A stretch of DNA of 64,000 nucleotides from Actinomycetota bacterium (lineage in GTDB: Bacteria > Actinomycetota > Thermoleophilia > Gaiellales > Gaiellaceae). The stretch spans positions 1-64,000 of the forward strand of contig VAWI01000022.1 of assembly GCA_005884005.1 (NCBI GenBank). Reading direction: 5' to 3'. Shown piece by piece: positions 48,221 through 55,968 of the stretch; within the stretch, counting starts at the first letter, position 1; each line of letters begins with the position of its first letter. The notes beneath the pieces are model-generated. The model saw only the letters and a list, made by a program, of their open reading frames with translations, was not told the origin of the DNA and ran no database searches. The translations under genes were made by a program, and so were the position numbers.

Positions 48221-49152
48221 CGCTTGGGCTTCGGGGCCGGTAGCGGCGGCGTCGCGATATGCGGCACCTTCACCTTCGGCCCGGCGCCCGGGCGCAGCAC
48301 CATCTTCGTACCCGGCTCGTAGTAGCGAACCGGGAAGGCGTTGTAGACGAGGCGGCCGGTCTTCGTGGCAAGGATGCGCCGGTAGGGATCGTATGCCGTG
48401 GTACCGACGTTCAAAGGCGTGCCGGCGGCCGTGTAGAGGAGCACGTCGTGCAGCAACCTGCCGTCGCGCGAATACGGATAGATGTTGTCGACGGGAGCGC
48501 CGTTGTAGGCGAGCCCCGGCACGGGCTCGGTCTGGATGAAGACGCGGGTCGCGACCTCCGGTTGGGCGCGGTGGGAAAGATGAACTGCGACGGGAACCAG
48601 GGTCGCGAGCAGCACGATGTTCAAGACGGCGAGCGGGAGGCGTGTTCGCGCCACCCCTCTGTTCCAGAGCCCGAGTGCGATCGACGCCGCGACCGCAACG
48701 AAAATCGCAGCGGCACCAAGCTTCGCGTTCCCGATCCGCGGCACGGCGCCATGCGATGTCGACCAGCTTGCATTCGCGGCGAGGGCGAGGGCGGCGACAG
48801 CGACGTAGCCGCGGACGGCCCACGAGATCGGCGCGAGCTCACGCAGGAACCGCAGCGACGTGGTGACCTGCCGGCTGCCGGCCAGACGCTCGATCGTCTC
48901 GCGCAGCCCGGCAGCCGGCGGTTCGGTAGACGGATGCAGACCGGCGGCCGACAGCAGCTCCGCGGCGAAATCCTCTGGCGGGCCGAGTTGCGCCGCGACT
49001 GACCCTTCGGTCTCGGAAGCGGTCTCGTGCAGCGACGCCTCGACCTCCGCAAGCAGGTCGTCGCGCTCCTCGGCCGGCACGTCGGAGAGCGCTGCGCGGA
49101 CGCGTGCCAGATAGGTCTCGACATCGGAAGGAACATGAGCTGCTGTCGTCAC
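48217..49152 (-). CDS. HAAS-domain membrane protein paired with PadR
   Basis: A 311-residue protein. The N-terminal 60 residues (VETYLARVRAALSDVPAEERDDLLAEVEASLHE) fit the HAAS (DUF1700-like) domain that usually partners PadR regulators. Three or four membrane helices follow (about 117-134, 145-165 and 175-193), and a C-terminal extracytoplasmic domain ends it. Function is not known; such pairs often sense envelope state. The GTG start overlaps the padR stop (GTGA). The 3' end converges on the RNase R gene with a 3-nt overlap. Confidence 0.75.
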   Translation of the reverse strand: MTTAAHVPSDVETYLARVRAALSDVPAEERDDLLAEVEASLHETASETEGSVAAQLGPPEDFAAELLSAAGLHPSTEPPAAGLRETIERLAGSRQVTTSLRFLRELAPISWAVRGYVAVAALALAANASWSTSHGAVPRIGNAKLGAAAIFVAVAASIALGLWNRGVARTRLPLAVLNIVLLATLVPVAVHLSHRAQPEVATRVFIQTEPVPGLAYNGAPVDNIYPYSRDGRLLHDVLLYTAAGTPLNVGTTAYDPYRRILATKTGRLVYNAFPVRYYEPGTKMVLRPGAGPKVKVPHIATPPLPAPKPKR

Positions 49153-49484
49153 GCGGTCACCTCCACGTCGGTTTCGAGCAGGGTCGAAAGCGTCTGGGAA
49201 AACTCGGCCCAGGCGGTGCGTGCCTCAGCAAGCTGCGCGCGGCCTCGGGAGGTAATCCCGTAGTAGCGCCGGTGCGGCCCCTCGTCGGACGGCTCGACGT
49301 AGGACGTGAGCGCCCCGGCCCGGTAGAGCCGCCGCAGGGTGCCGTACACGGACGCGTCGCCGACGTCGGTCAGTCCGGCTGCTCGCAACCGCCGCAGGAC
49401 GTCGTAGCCATAGCCGTCCTGCTCGGCGACGACCGCTAGCGCTGCCGCGTCGAGCGTTCCCCGGAGTAGCTGGCTGCGGTCCAC
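49149..49484 (-). CDS. PadR family transcriptional regulator
   Basis: A 111-residue winged-helix protein. The LLRGTLDAAALAVVAEQDGYGYDVLRRL opening, ASVYGTLRRLYRAGALTSY and the block GPHRRYYGITSRGRAQL are standard for PadR. GTG 49484 is chosen because a TAGTAT element (minus strand, 49496-49501) lies 11 nt upstream and the family N-terminus begins here. It likely represses itself and the HAAS partner. Dyads (49498-49520, 49495-49529) overlap both its promoter and that of the divergent smpB. Confidence 0.85.
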   Translation of the reverse strand: MDRSQLLRGTLDAAALAVVAEQDGYGYDVLRRLRAAGLTDVGDASVYGTLRRLYRAGALTSYVEPSDEGPHRRYYGITSRGRAQLAEARTAWAEFSQTLSTLLETDVEVTA

Positions 49485-49494
49485 TAGCGCGAGC

Positions 49495-49531
49495 GATACT
49501 ACTGCGTAGTGAACAGTAGTGCAAGTATCTT
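49495..49531. promoter_or_regulatory. Overlapping padR/smpB promoters with dyads (candidate PadR operator)
   Basis: Minus-strand TAGTAT (49496-49501) serves padR, and plus-strand TATCTT (49526-49531) ends 7 nt before smpB ATG 49539. Inverted repeats ACTACTG/CAGTAGT (49498-49504, 49514-49520) and GATACT/AGTATC (49495-49500, 49524-49529) overlay both. Confidence 0.5.
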
Positions 49532-49538
49532 CTTCGTG

Positions 49539-50000
49539 ATGGCGAGGGACGGGGAGAAGCTGATCGCGGACAACCGCCGCGCGCGGCACGACTACCACCT
49601 GCTCGACCGCTACGAGGCCGGCCTGCAGCTGACCGGAACCGAGGTTAAGTCGCTGCGCGACGGACGCGTCACTCTCGGCCAGGCTTACGCCGACCTCCGA
49701 GACGGCGAAGTCTGGCTGATCGGCGCGCACATCGACGAGTACGCCCAGGGAAACGTCGCCAACCACGAGCCCGAGCGAGACCGGAAGCTGCTCCTGCACC
49801 GGCGCGAGATCGAATCCCTGATCGGCCAGGTGCAACAGAAGGGCCTGACGCTCGTGCCGACGCGTATGTACTTCAAGAACGGCCGCGTGAAGCTCGAGCT
49901 GGCAGTCGGGCGCGGCAAGGAGCAGCGGGACAAGCGCCGGGACATCGCCAAGCGCGACGCGGAGCGCGACATCGAGCGGGCGCTCAGGCGCCGTCGCTGA
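49539..50000 (+). CDS. smpB: SsrA-binding protein SmpB
   Basis: SmpB binds tmRNA and places it in the A site of stalled ribosomes. The 153-residue protein has the standard blocks ADNRRARHDYHLLDRYEAGLQLTGTEVKSLRDGR and the C-terminal basic tail (KEQRDKRRDIAKRDAERD...). ATG 49539 is preferred to upstream GTG starts because the family start is near here and TATCTT is 7 nt upstream. It lies about 560 bases from its RNA partner ssrA. Its 3' end overlaps the convergent GNAT gene by 17 bases. Confidence 0.95.
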   Translation: MARDGEKLIADNRRARHDYHLLDRYEAGLQLTGTEVKSLRDGRVTLGQAYADLRDGEVWLIGAHIDEYAQGNVANHEPERDRKLLLHRREIESLIGQVQQKGLTLVPTRMYFKNGRVKLELAVGRGKEQRDKRRDIAKRDAERDIERALRRRR

Positions 50001-50535
50001 TCCGTAGCTCGAACTCGACCTCCTCGCCGTCCTCCTCGTCCCAGTGCCGGCCCGTTCGCTCGAACCCAAGACGCCTGACGAGCGCCAGTGAGGGCTCGTT
50101 CTCGGGCGAGATCGACGCCACGAAGTGCCGAATGCCGTGCTCACTCGAGGCCCAATCGATCAGAGCGCGCACGACCTCGGTCGCGTAGCCGCGGCGGCGG
50201 TAGGACTCGAAGATCGAGTAACCGACCTCGACGGCGTCAGGCGCTTTGACTACGTTGACGCCCGGTGGCCCATGGAAACCGGCGTGGCCGACCATCGGCC
50301 GCTCGCCATTTGGCAGCACGACGGCGTAGACGAACCATTCCTGGGTCTCGGGCCGCTCGCGCATCTGGCGCAAGCGAAAGTTCAGGAAGCCGCGGTCGTG
50401 CGCGTCCGGCCAGTCTTCCGGCAGGCTCAATCCTGCCGCGACCTCGGCGTCGCGACGGCGCTCGGCGAGCAGCGCGTCGATGAAGTCCGGCGAGATCGAG
50501 ACCAGCTCCAGGCGCTCGGAACGAATCGAAGCCAT
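49984..50535 (-). CDS. GNAT family N-acetyltransferase
   Basis: A 183-residue acetyltransferase of the RimJ/RimL-like group: SERLELVSISPDFIDALLA start, VGYSIFESYRRRGYATEVVRALIDWA (acetyl-CoA loop) and SISPENEPSLALVRRLGFERTG. Substrate unknown. It starts at ATG 50535 beneath a minus-strand TAGCCT that overlaps the ssrA promoter. It is convergent with smpB, sharing 17 bases of coding sequence. Confidence 0.85.
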   Translation of the reverse strand: MASIRSERLELVSISPDFIDALLAERRRDAEVAAGLSLPEDWPDAHDRGFLNFRLRQMRERPETQEWFVYAVVLPNGERPMVGHAGFHGPPGVNVVKAPDAVEVGYSIFESYRRRGYATEVVRALIDWASSEHGIRHFVASISPENEPSLALVRRLGFERTGRHWDEEDGEEVEFELRISDGA

Positions 50536-50541
50536 CGATCG

Positions 50542-50551
50542 AGGCTACAAT
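50542..50551. promoter_or_regulatory. Overlapping divergent -10 elements of the GNAT gene and ssrA
   Basis: Minus-strand TAGCCT (50542-50547) ends 6 nt before the GNAT ATG, and plus-strand TACAAT (50546-50551) precedes the mature tmRNA end by 13 nt. The two hexamers share two base pairs, so the promoters should compete. Confidence 0.45.
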
Positions 50552-50564
50552 TTGCAGGACATAC

Positions 50565-50927
50565 GGGGGCGACCTGGTTTCGACGTGGTCGATTCTCCGG
50601 CAGAGTTGCAAGCCGAGGTCCCCGGTCGGCCTCGTAAAACAACCGGGAAACAACGTAAGTGCGGATAACGATCACGCACTCGCTCTAGCTGCCTAATCAG
50701 TAGCTGAGCGCGTCGCTCCGAACTCGGCCCGTGGTTCGGGTAGCGGCGTCAAAAACGGGCTCGGCGCCTAGGGAGAGCCAATCGCCCGAAGCGCGACACC
50801 AAAGGATGGCTAGCCCGGCGGTTGGTCGGCTGCCAACCGGCCGGCGGGCGAAACTCAACGGCAGCCTAAGCTTGTAGACGCTCTGGCGGTGCGACCGCGG
50901 ACGCGGGTTCGATTCCCGCCGCCTCCA
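50565..50927 (+). ncRNA. ssrA: Transfer-messenger RNA (tmRNA)
   Basis: The 5' end GGGGGCGACCTGGTTTCGAC and the 3' end GGTTCGATTCCCGCCGCCTCCA are the universal tmRNA termini. The acceptor stem GGGGGCG pairs with CGCCTCC (one G-U). The T-arm carries GGGTTCGATTCCC. The discriminator A is followed by CTC, so CCA is not encoded. The tag frame starts at the resume codon GCG 50661 and reads ADNDHALALAA before TAA at 50694-50696. The LAA end is the ClpXP-type degron. A strong terminator follows. It acts with SmpB to rescue stalled ribosomes. Confidence 0.96.
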
Positions 50928-50930
50928 CTC

Positions 50931-50996
50931 CGCCTCGAAGCCAGGCTACGGCTGCACCGTAGCCATGATGACTTCGAGGCGATTTGTCTTCTTTGA
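50931..50996 (+). terminator. ssrA terminator
   Basis: A perfect 10-bp stem (CGCCTCGAAG / CTTCGAGGCG, 50931-50940 and 50972-50981) encloses an 8-bp hairpin (GGCTACGG / CCGTAGCC, 50944-50964), followed by a T-rich ATTTGTCTTCTTT. Confidence 0.75.
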
Positions 50997-51009
50997 CAAA
51001 CGCTTTCGA

Positions 51010-51036
51010 GCCGCGCCCGCACAGGTTGGGCGCGGC
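51010..51036 (-). terminator. Terminator of the beta-propeller gene
   Basis: GCCGCGCCC and GGGCGCGGC form a perfect 9-bp stem with a 9-nt loop, 21 nt beyond the stop of the minus-strand gene at 51058. Confidence 0.55.
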
Positions 51037-51057
51037 GATAGCCGAGCCAGGTCCGCG

Positions 51058-52419
51058 CTAGGGGATGGACACCTTCGCCGCGTAGAGGTCGAACTGGTGC
51101 AGGGTCCCGTCCGGGTTGTCGCCCGTGCTGTTCGAGTTGTCCGACCAGGCCGGCCAGAACGCGCCTGACACGAACGCTGCGTGCGTGTAATCGCCCGTGT
51201 CGAAGAAGCTGTCTGCATCGACCGCGTTCGAGGTTCCCGCGCTCACCTGGAAGTTCGGCGCGAACGTCGTGCCGCCGTTCGTGGAATCGGTGGCCCAGAT
51301 CTGGAAGTCGTCGTTCGGGATCGCATCGGTGTCTCCACTTCCGCCGATCCCCAAGTCGTTTCGCGTGTCGTACCAGGACACAGCGACGTCGCCGCTCGAC
51401 TGGTCGAGTGCGATCGCGGGGTTGTACTGGCTGTTGGTCGTGAGGTCGTCGTTCAACTTGATCGCGGGCGACCAAGTTGTTCCGTTGTTGCCGGAGTACT
51501 GGAACATGATGTCCGTGTTGTCGCTCTCGTTCGGCGTTTCCTGCGTCCAGACGAGGTAGACCCGGCCGGTATGGGCGCTGCCGCTCCGATCCCAGGCGAG
51601 ATTCGCCTCCGCGTCGACCGAGCGGTTCGGCTGAGCCGGGATGAAGTCGAACCCTCCGACATGGCTGTGTGCGACCACGGTCGGCTTCCCGAACCCGGCC
51701 GGGCCCAGGCCGTCGGGGTCAACGGCCGTGTAGATGTCCGCTCCGCCCTGGCCGTTCGTCGCATTCTGGTAGGTCACCATCACCTGGCCGGCCGGCCCAA
51801 CCGCGGTGTCGCCGTAGTCGCCGTTGCCGGGGCTGGGAACGTTCTCCGGCGTGCTGAAGCTTCCGAATTGGCCGAGCCCGGTCACTGGTGCCCCGAATGC
51901 CTGGATCTGGTTTCCGGGGGAGCGCGTAAAGCTGACCCAGACGCTGTTCGGCCCGACCGCGATCGAAGGTTGGTCGCCGAACTTGGTCTGGAGGTCCGCA
52001 ACCTTCGTGAACGAGCTACCGCCGTCGGTGGAGAGCGCGACGAGGACGTCGCCGTTGGTGTTGACGAGGTACGTCATCCAGAGGTTTCCGAAGCGGTCCC
52101 AGGCGAGCTGCTGATCGCAGCAGATCTCCCCGAGCGGGTCGCCGGCCGCGCCGATTACTCGTCGCGTCCACGTCTGGCCGTCATTGAAGGACACGCCTAC
52201 TGCCAGCCCAGCGACGACGTCCGGCAGCGTCGACATCGCGACGACGTTCGAGGGGTTGGTCGGATTGACGGCGATCGCGTTCTCCGCCTCATTGCCGGGC
52301 ATGGCGGTCACGTTGAAGTTCGAGGGCGGCGCCGCCGCCGCCAGCGTTGCCGTGGCTAACGCAACGGCGAACCCCAGCACGATCGCGGAGGACGTGGAAA
52401 TGAGAAATCGGCTGCGCAT
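51058..52419 (-). CDS. Secreted sialidase-like (BNR/Asp-box) beta-propeller protein
   Basis: A 453-residue exported protein. The N-terminus (MRSRFLISTSSAIVLGFAVALATATLAAAA) is a signal peptide. At least four Asp-box-like repeats are seen: SFNDGQTWTRR, STDGGSSFTKV, SGNNGTTWSPA and STNGGTTFAPN, as in sialidases and other six-bladed propellers. The catalytic Arg triad and Tyr/Glu of true sialidases are not evident, so it may be a sugar-binding or other propeller. It is a single gene with a leadered start (GGAGAGAGGGGAG ahead of the ATG). Confidence 0.75.
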   Translation of the reverse strand: MRSRFLISTSSAIVLGFAVALATATLAAAAPPSNFNVTAMPGNEAENAIAVNPTNPSNVVAMSTLPDVVAGLAVGVSFNDGQTWTRRVIGAAGDPLGEICCDQQLAWDRFGNLWMTYLVNTNGDVLVALSTDGGSSFTKVADLQTKFGDQPSIAVGPNSVWVSFTRSPGNQIQAFGAPVTGLGQFGSFSTPENVPSPGNGDYGDTAVGPAGQVMVTYQNATNGQGGADIYTAVDPDGLGPAGFGKPTVVAHSHVGGFDFIPAQPNRSVDAEANLAWDRSGSAHTGRVYLVWTQETPNESDNTDIMFQYSGNNGTTWSPAIKLNDDLTTNSQYNPAIALDQSSGDVAVSWYDTRNDLGIGGSGDTDAIPNDDFQIWATDSTNGGTTFAPNFQVSAGTSNAVDADSFFDTGDYTHAAFVSGAFWPAWSDNSNSTGDNPDGTLHQFDLYAAKVSIP

Positions 52420-52684
52420 TTGCTCCCCTCTCTCCTTGAACCCAGAGTGCGGGATCGTAGCTCCGTCGCGGAGAGATAGTCAAACCGCTATCGGCGTTAT
52501 AGACGTCCACGTCCGTGCCGTCACAGGCCAAACCGACGGCGTCAACGGTCCGCTGGGCCAGCCTCCGCCGGAGACGTCGGCTCTTGCGACTGGCCGATCG
52601 CCCGCACGAAACACGGCCAGGTTGGAGCGCCGGCGAGCCGACTAGGAGTTTGATCTGCGCGCTGGCCCGGGAGTTCGGCGGAGC
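52420..52684. other. Divergent intergenic region
   Basis: This 265-base gap between the propeller gene (minus) and the nucleotidyltransferase (plus) holds no gene I can support. On the minus strand TATAAC occurs near 52495-52500, a possible distant promoter for the propeller gene. Confidence 0.4.
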
Positions 52685-52690
52685 TAGGAT
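52685..52690 (+). promoter_or_regulatory. -10 element of the nucleotidyltransferase gene
   Basis: TAGGAT ends 8 nt before GTG 52699. Confidence 0.45.
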
Positions 52691-52698
52691 CGCCGAGC

Positions 52699-53472
52699 GT
52701 GTTCACAGTCGAACAGCGAAACGCGCTGCGTGCGCGAATGCTCCAGCTCGCGGAGGCAGACGAGCGCGTCGTCGCCGGAGCCGCTGTGGGCTCGCTCGCT
52801 GTCGGAAGCGGCGACCGCTTCTCCGACTTGGACCTCACTTTCGGGATCGCTGACGGTGTGCCGGTCGCGCACGTTCTCGACGGCTGGACGCGCATGCTTA
52901 CCGAGGAGCTTGACGCGGTACAGCTCGCCGACCTAAAGGCGGGCCCGACCATCTACCGCGTATTCCTGCTGCCAGACGCACTGCAGTTCGATCTCTCCAT
53001 GACATCGGCGACGGAGTTCCGCCCCGCAGGGCCGCGATTCCAGCTTCTCTTTGGCAAGACGGCTGCCGACGAGTCCGAGGTTCCTCGCCGGTCGCAGGGG
53101 GGCCTCTTCATTCCCACGCCCCCGGTCGCAGGGGAGATCTTCGGGTGGGGCGTCATCTATGCGCTGCACGCACGGGCGTGCATCGAGCGTGGCCGCGTGT
53201 GGCAGGCGGAACATTACGTCGGCGCGGTGCGCGATCATGCCCTCTCGCTCGCGTGCCTCCAGCGCGGGCTACCGGCCGTGCAGGCGCGTGGCTATGACCA
53301 GCTTCCGCCTGAGACTCTCGCGGGCTTCGACCGCACACACGTCGCGTCGGTGGAGCCCGACGCACTACGCAGAGCACTCGCCGCCTCTGCTCTCGCCCTC
53401 TTCAACGAGGGTGCGGAAGCGGACTTGCCGGACGTGGATGTAGTCGCAGAGCGCCTCGCTGAGCTTCATTAG
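52699..53472 (+). CDS. Nucleotidyltransferase-fold protein
   Basis: A 257-residue protein with the DNA polymerase beta-type nucleotidyltransferase motif GSLAVGSGDRFSDLDLTFG (about 31-49), where G-S and D-x-D bind the nucleotide and metals. Helical regions follow. It resembles streptomycin/aminoglycoside-type adenylyltransferases in overall size, but a resistance role is not shown. It is alone, with its own TAGGAT element; no toxin or HEPN partner is adjacent. Confidence 0.75.
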   Translation: MFTVEQRNALRARMLQLAEADERVVAGAAVGSLAVGSGDRFSDLDLTFGIADGVPVAHVLDGWTRMLTEELDAVQLADLKAGPTIYRVFLLPDALQFDLSMTSATEFRPAGPRFQLLFGKTAADESEVPRRSQGGLFIPTPPVAGEIFGWGVIYALHARACIERGRVWQAEHYVGAVRDHALSLACLQRGLPAVQARGYDQLPPETLAGFDRTHVASVEPDALRRALAASALALFNEGAEADLPDVDVVAERLAELH

Positions 53473-53624
53473 GTGGATCATGGCGAGGATTCGCCCGCCA
53501 GCCATTCGCTTCTCCGGGTAGAGCAAAAAGTCGTCGGGTTCTGGTGAGCGGTCCAGGAAAGGAAGAGGCGAGAGCGCATAGTGCTCACAGGGGGTAGTGG
53601 TAGCGTGACCCGGCGAGGTCTGAA

Positions 53625-54194
53625 GTGAGCTGGGGAGTCATCGTTCTCCTTCTGGCCGCTGGAATCGCCGGGCTGACCCAGGCCTTCCTGGTTCGCGCCG
53701 GTAAATACCGCGGCTTCTACGCCATCTACCAGACGAACGCGCCGCCCTGGGTCCGCAACAGGGCATTCGCCGGGCTTCCCGTCGGGGTGTTCCTGATCGC
53801 CGGCGCCGCCGCCATTGCGTTCTCGGACGCGGACATCCGCGTCGGCGCCGGCCTCATGGTCATACCAATCCTGCTCGGCCTCGCCCTCTCTGTTGTCTGG
53901 CTCTTCAAGCCGCCTGAGTTCATGAAACCGGAGTGGCTGCGGGCCGTCGAGAGCGGTGCCGCACCGGAGCCGGCATCGTCGTTTCCAATGGGCGTTCCCG
54001 GCCGGAGCGGCGCGCGGCGGATCTATCTGCCGCCGCCTGTCTACTGGAGTCTGTGGGCGGCGACGGTCGCGGTGTTCGTGCTGTGGCTCACCCTCGGCTG
54101 GTCGTGGAGTGTGTTGGTGGGTCTCGGCGCTGCGATCTCCACGCTCGCGGCGTCGACGCCCCGCCGCGCGGGTTCCGCTGGCGGCAACTCGTAG
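53625..54194 (+). CDS. Polytopic membrane protein of unknown function
   Basis: A 189-residue protein with about five hydrophobic segments (about 2-24, 45-64, 67-90, 134-150 and 152-170). The soluble middle (about 95-130) is rich in Pro, Ala and Ser. No family is recognised. The GTG start has GAGGT a few bases upstream, and TAGCGT (53601-53606) may be the -10. The 152 bases before it carry nothing else recognisable. The next gene starts 217 bases on. Confidence 0.6.
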   Translation: MSWGVIVLLLAAGIAGLTQAFLVRAGKYRGFYAIYQTNAPPWVRNRAFAGLPVGVFLIAGAAAIAFSDADIRVGAGLMVIPILLGLALSVVWLFKPPEFMKPEWLRAVESGAAPEPASSFPMGVPGRSGARRIYLPPPVYWSLWAATVAVFVLWLTLGWSWSVLVGLGAAISTLAASTPRRAGSAGGNS

Positions 54195-54411
54195 AACAAG
54201 CCGTTCCGCGAGCAGTCACTTGCGAGACGGATTCGACGGGGGACGCACGCCGCGATCGGCTTCCGCGACGACATCTGGCACGCCGCCCAGACGGGCTCGA
54301 TCGCGCTTGCCGGCGCCCACCCGGCTGTGACTCAAGACCCCATTCGTTTCGGTCGATGCAGTTGGCGTGTTTGGAATCGCGCCCCTTCAGGTACCGCAAA
54401 GGAGAAGTTTC

Positions 54412-55086
54412 GTGCTCGTCCAGTGGCCTGTCCCGATCGTCGTCTCGCGGGGGGCGCTCGTCCCTCTCGGCGTCTTCGCGCTCCTGTTTGTCGCCTTCAG
54501 CGGCGGTTCGAAGCCCTCTGTTCTCGCCGCCGCGGCAGTTCTCGGCGGTGTCGGGGGCGTCGTCTCGCTGATCGTCCACGAGCTCGGCCATGTCAGCATC
54601 GCGCGGAAGCTTTCGGGGGTCAGGCCTGAGAAAGTCTCAGTGATGTGCCTCGGCGCGGCCGCGCACCTCGACGGTTCCTATCGAAACGGCCGCGAGCAGG
54701 CGCGGATGGCGCTCGGGGGCCCCGAGGCATCCTTTGCCTTCGCGCTCGCACTGACCGTTCCGCTCTTTCTCCCGGCCCCGACTTCCCTGAAAATCGGCGC
54801 GCTTGGGCTCGCTCTGCTGAACGTCGGCATCGGAGCTTTGAGCTTGCTGCCGGTGCACCCACTCGACGGCCACAAGCTCGTGGTCGGGCTCGTCTGGTGG
54901 GCGGTCGGATCGGAGGCCAGGGCGCGGCGGATCATCAAGCGCGTTGGAATGGGCTTGCTCGCCGTCGATTTCACGATGGTCGTGATCATGCTGGCGGAGA
55001 GGCCCGTGCTCGGCGCGTCCGTTGCCGCCGTCGCCGCGGTCGCCTACGGGCAGAAGCACCTGGTTCGAACGCTGCACCGCGCTTAA
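54412..55086 (+). CDS. M50-like membrane metalloprotease (site-2 protease family)
   Basis: A 224-residue polytopic protein with the zinc motif HELGH in VSLIVHELGHVSIARKLSGV and the third-ligand motif LLPVHPLDGHKLVVGLVW, which corresponds to the NPxDG motif of S2P/M50 proteases. About five or six hydrophobic segments are seen. S2P-type enzymes cut membrane-bound regulators such as anti-sigma factors; the orphan zinc-finger protein at 26584 is one imaginable client. GTG 54412 is chosen because AAAGGAG (54398-54404) is 7 nt upstream; a longer start at 54367 lacks one. Confidence 0.8.
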   Translation: MLVQWPVPIVVSRGALVPLGVFALLFVAFSGGSKPSVLAAAAVLGGVGGVVSLIVHELGHVSIARKLSGVRPEKVSVMCLGAAAHLDGSYRNGREQARMALGGPEASFAFALALTVPLFLPAPTSLKIGALGLALLNVGIGALSLLPVHPLDGHKLVVGLVWWAVGSEARARRIIKRVGMGLLAVDFTMVVIMLAERPVLGASVAAVAAVAYGQKHLVRTLHRA

Positions 55087-55149
55087 GCGCGCCTTGAACC
55101 CCCGATGGGGTGTCGAGAGCCCCGCCGGCGCGGGCGATCTATTGAGTCA

Positions 55150-55968
55150 ATGCGGGACCGGCTTCGCCATGCCCTGTTGATCGCAGCCGCCGTAAGCGGC
55201 GTTGCGATCTTCATCGCCTTCGCCTTCTACGAGAGGCCAGGACTCGGGCTGGGCCACTTCTACTACGTCTCGATCATCCTCGCCGCGCTGGCGACCGGGC
55301 CGGCGATCGGCGCCGGCGCCGCCGGGCTCGCGACCGTGCTGTTTGCGATCGGCGTCGTTATCAACCCGCAGATCTCGCCGAGCGAGGTGCTGACCACTAG
55401 CACCGTCATCCGGTTTCTCACCTACATGACCGTCGGCATGGTCACCGGCTACTTCGCGAAGCGAAATCGGCTCCTGCTGGCCGACCTGGAGCTTCTTGCC
55501 GAGCGCGACGCTCTCACAGGGCTGCCTAACACGCGCGTCTTTGAGCGGGCGATCGGCGACCTCCTCGAGCGAGATCAGCCTTTCGCGCTCATCGTCGGCG
55601 GCGTCCACGAGCTCGCGCCGAAGGCCGGCCGTACCGACATCGACGCAGACGACGTGCTCCGCCGGGTGGCCACGCGGCTAATGCCCGCGCTTTCGGCCGG
55701 CGACCAGGTCGTCCGGGTCGGGGAGGACGCGTTCGCGGTCCTGACGTACGCCGGGAGCTCACGCGAGGCCGGAAAGATCGCGGCTCACTTGCAGAGCAGG
55801 CTCGCCGCCGACGGGTTCACTGTCACGTTCGGCTGGGCCGCGTACCCACAGGACGGCTCGAATGCGCTTTCGCTCTACCGGGCCGCCGACGAGCGACTGT
55901 ACGCGCGTCGCCTCATCCACCGCCAGACGACGGTGGTGCCGCTGCAGGGCTCCGCTACGTCAAGCTAG
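55150..55968 (+). CDS. Membrane-anchored degenerate GGDEF protein
   Basis: A 272-residue protein with four or five N-terminal hydrophobic segments (about 8-110) and a C-terminal GGDEF-like domain. The domain entry RDALTGLPNTRVFERAI is standard, but the active-site loop reads RVGEDAFAVL in place of RxGGDEFxxL (GEDAF). Glycine and glutamate changes at the catalytic loop predict loss of diguanylate cyclase activity, so a GTP- or c-di-GMP-binding or dimerisation role is more likely. The gene overlaps the convergent oxidoreductase gene by 9 bases. Confidence 0.8.
   Translation: MRDRLRHALLIAAAVSGVAIFIAFAFYERPGLGLGHFYYVSIILAALATGPAIGAGAAGLATVLFAIGVVINPQISPSEVLTTSTVIRFLTYMTVGMVTGYFAKRNRLLLADLELLAERDALTGLPNTRVFERAIGDLLERDQPFALIVGGVHELAPKAGRTDIDADDVLRRVATRLMPALSAGDQVVRVGEDAFAVLTYAGSSREAGKIAAHLQSRLAADGFTVTFGWAAYPQDGSNALSLYRAADERLYARRLIHRQTTVVPLQGSATSS

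Noticed and set aside
52699-53472. Toxin-antitoxin or antibiotic resistance call for the nucleotidyltransferase
   Set aside because: The fold motif is clear, but there is no HEPN or toxin partner and no resistance-specific signature, so only the fold is reported.
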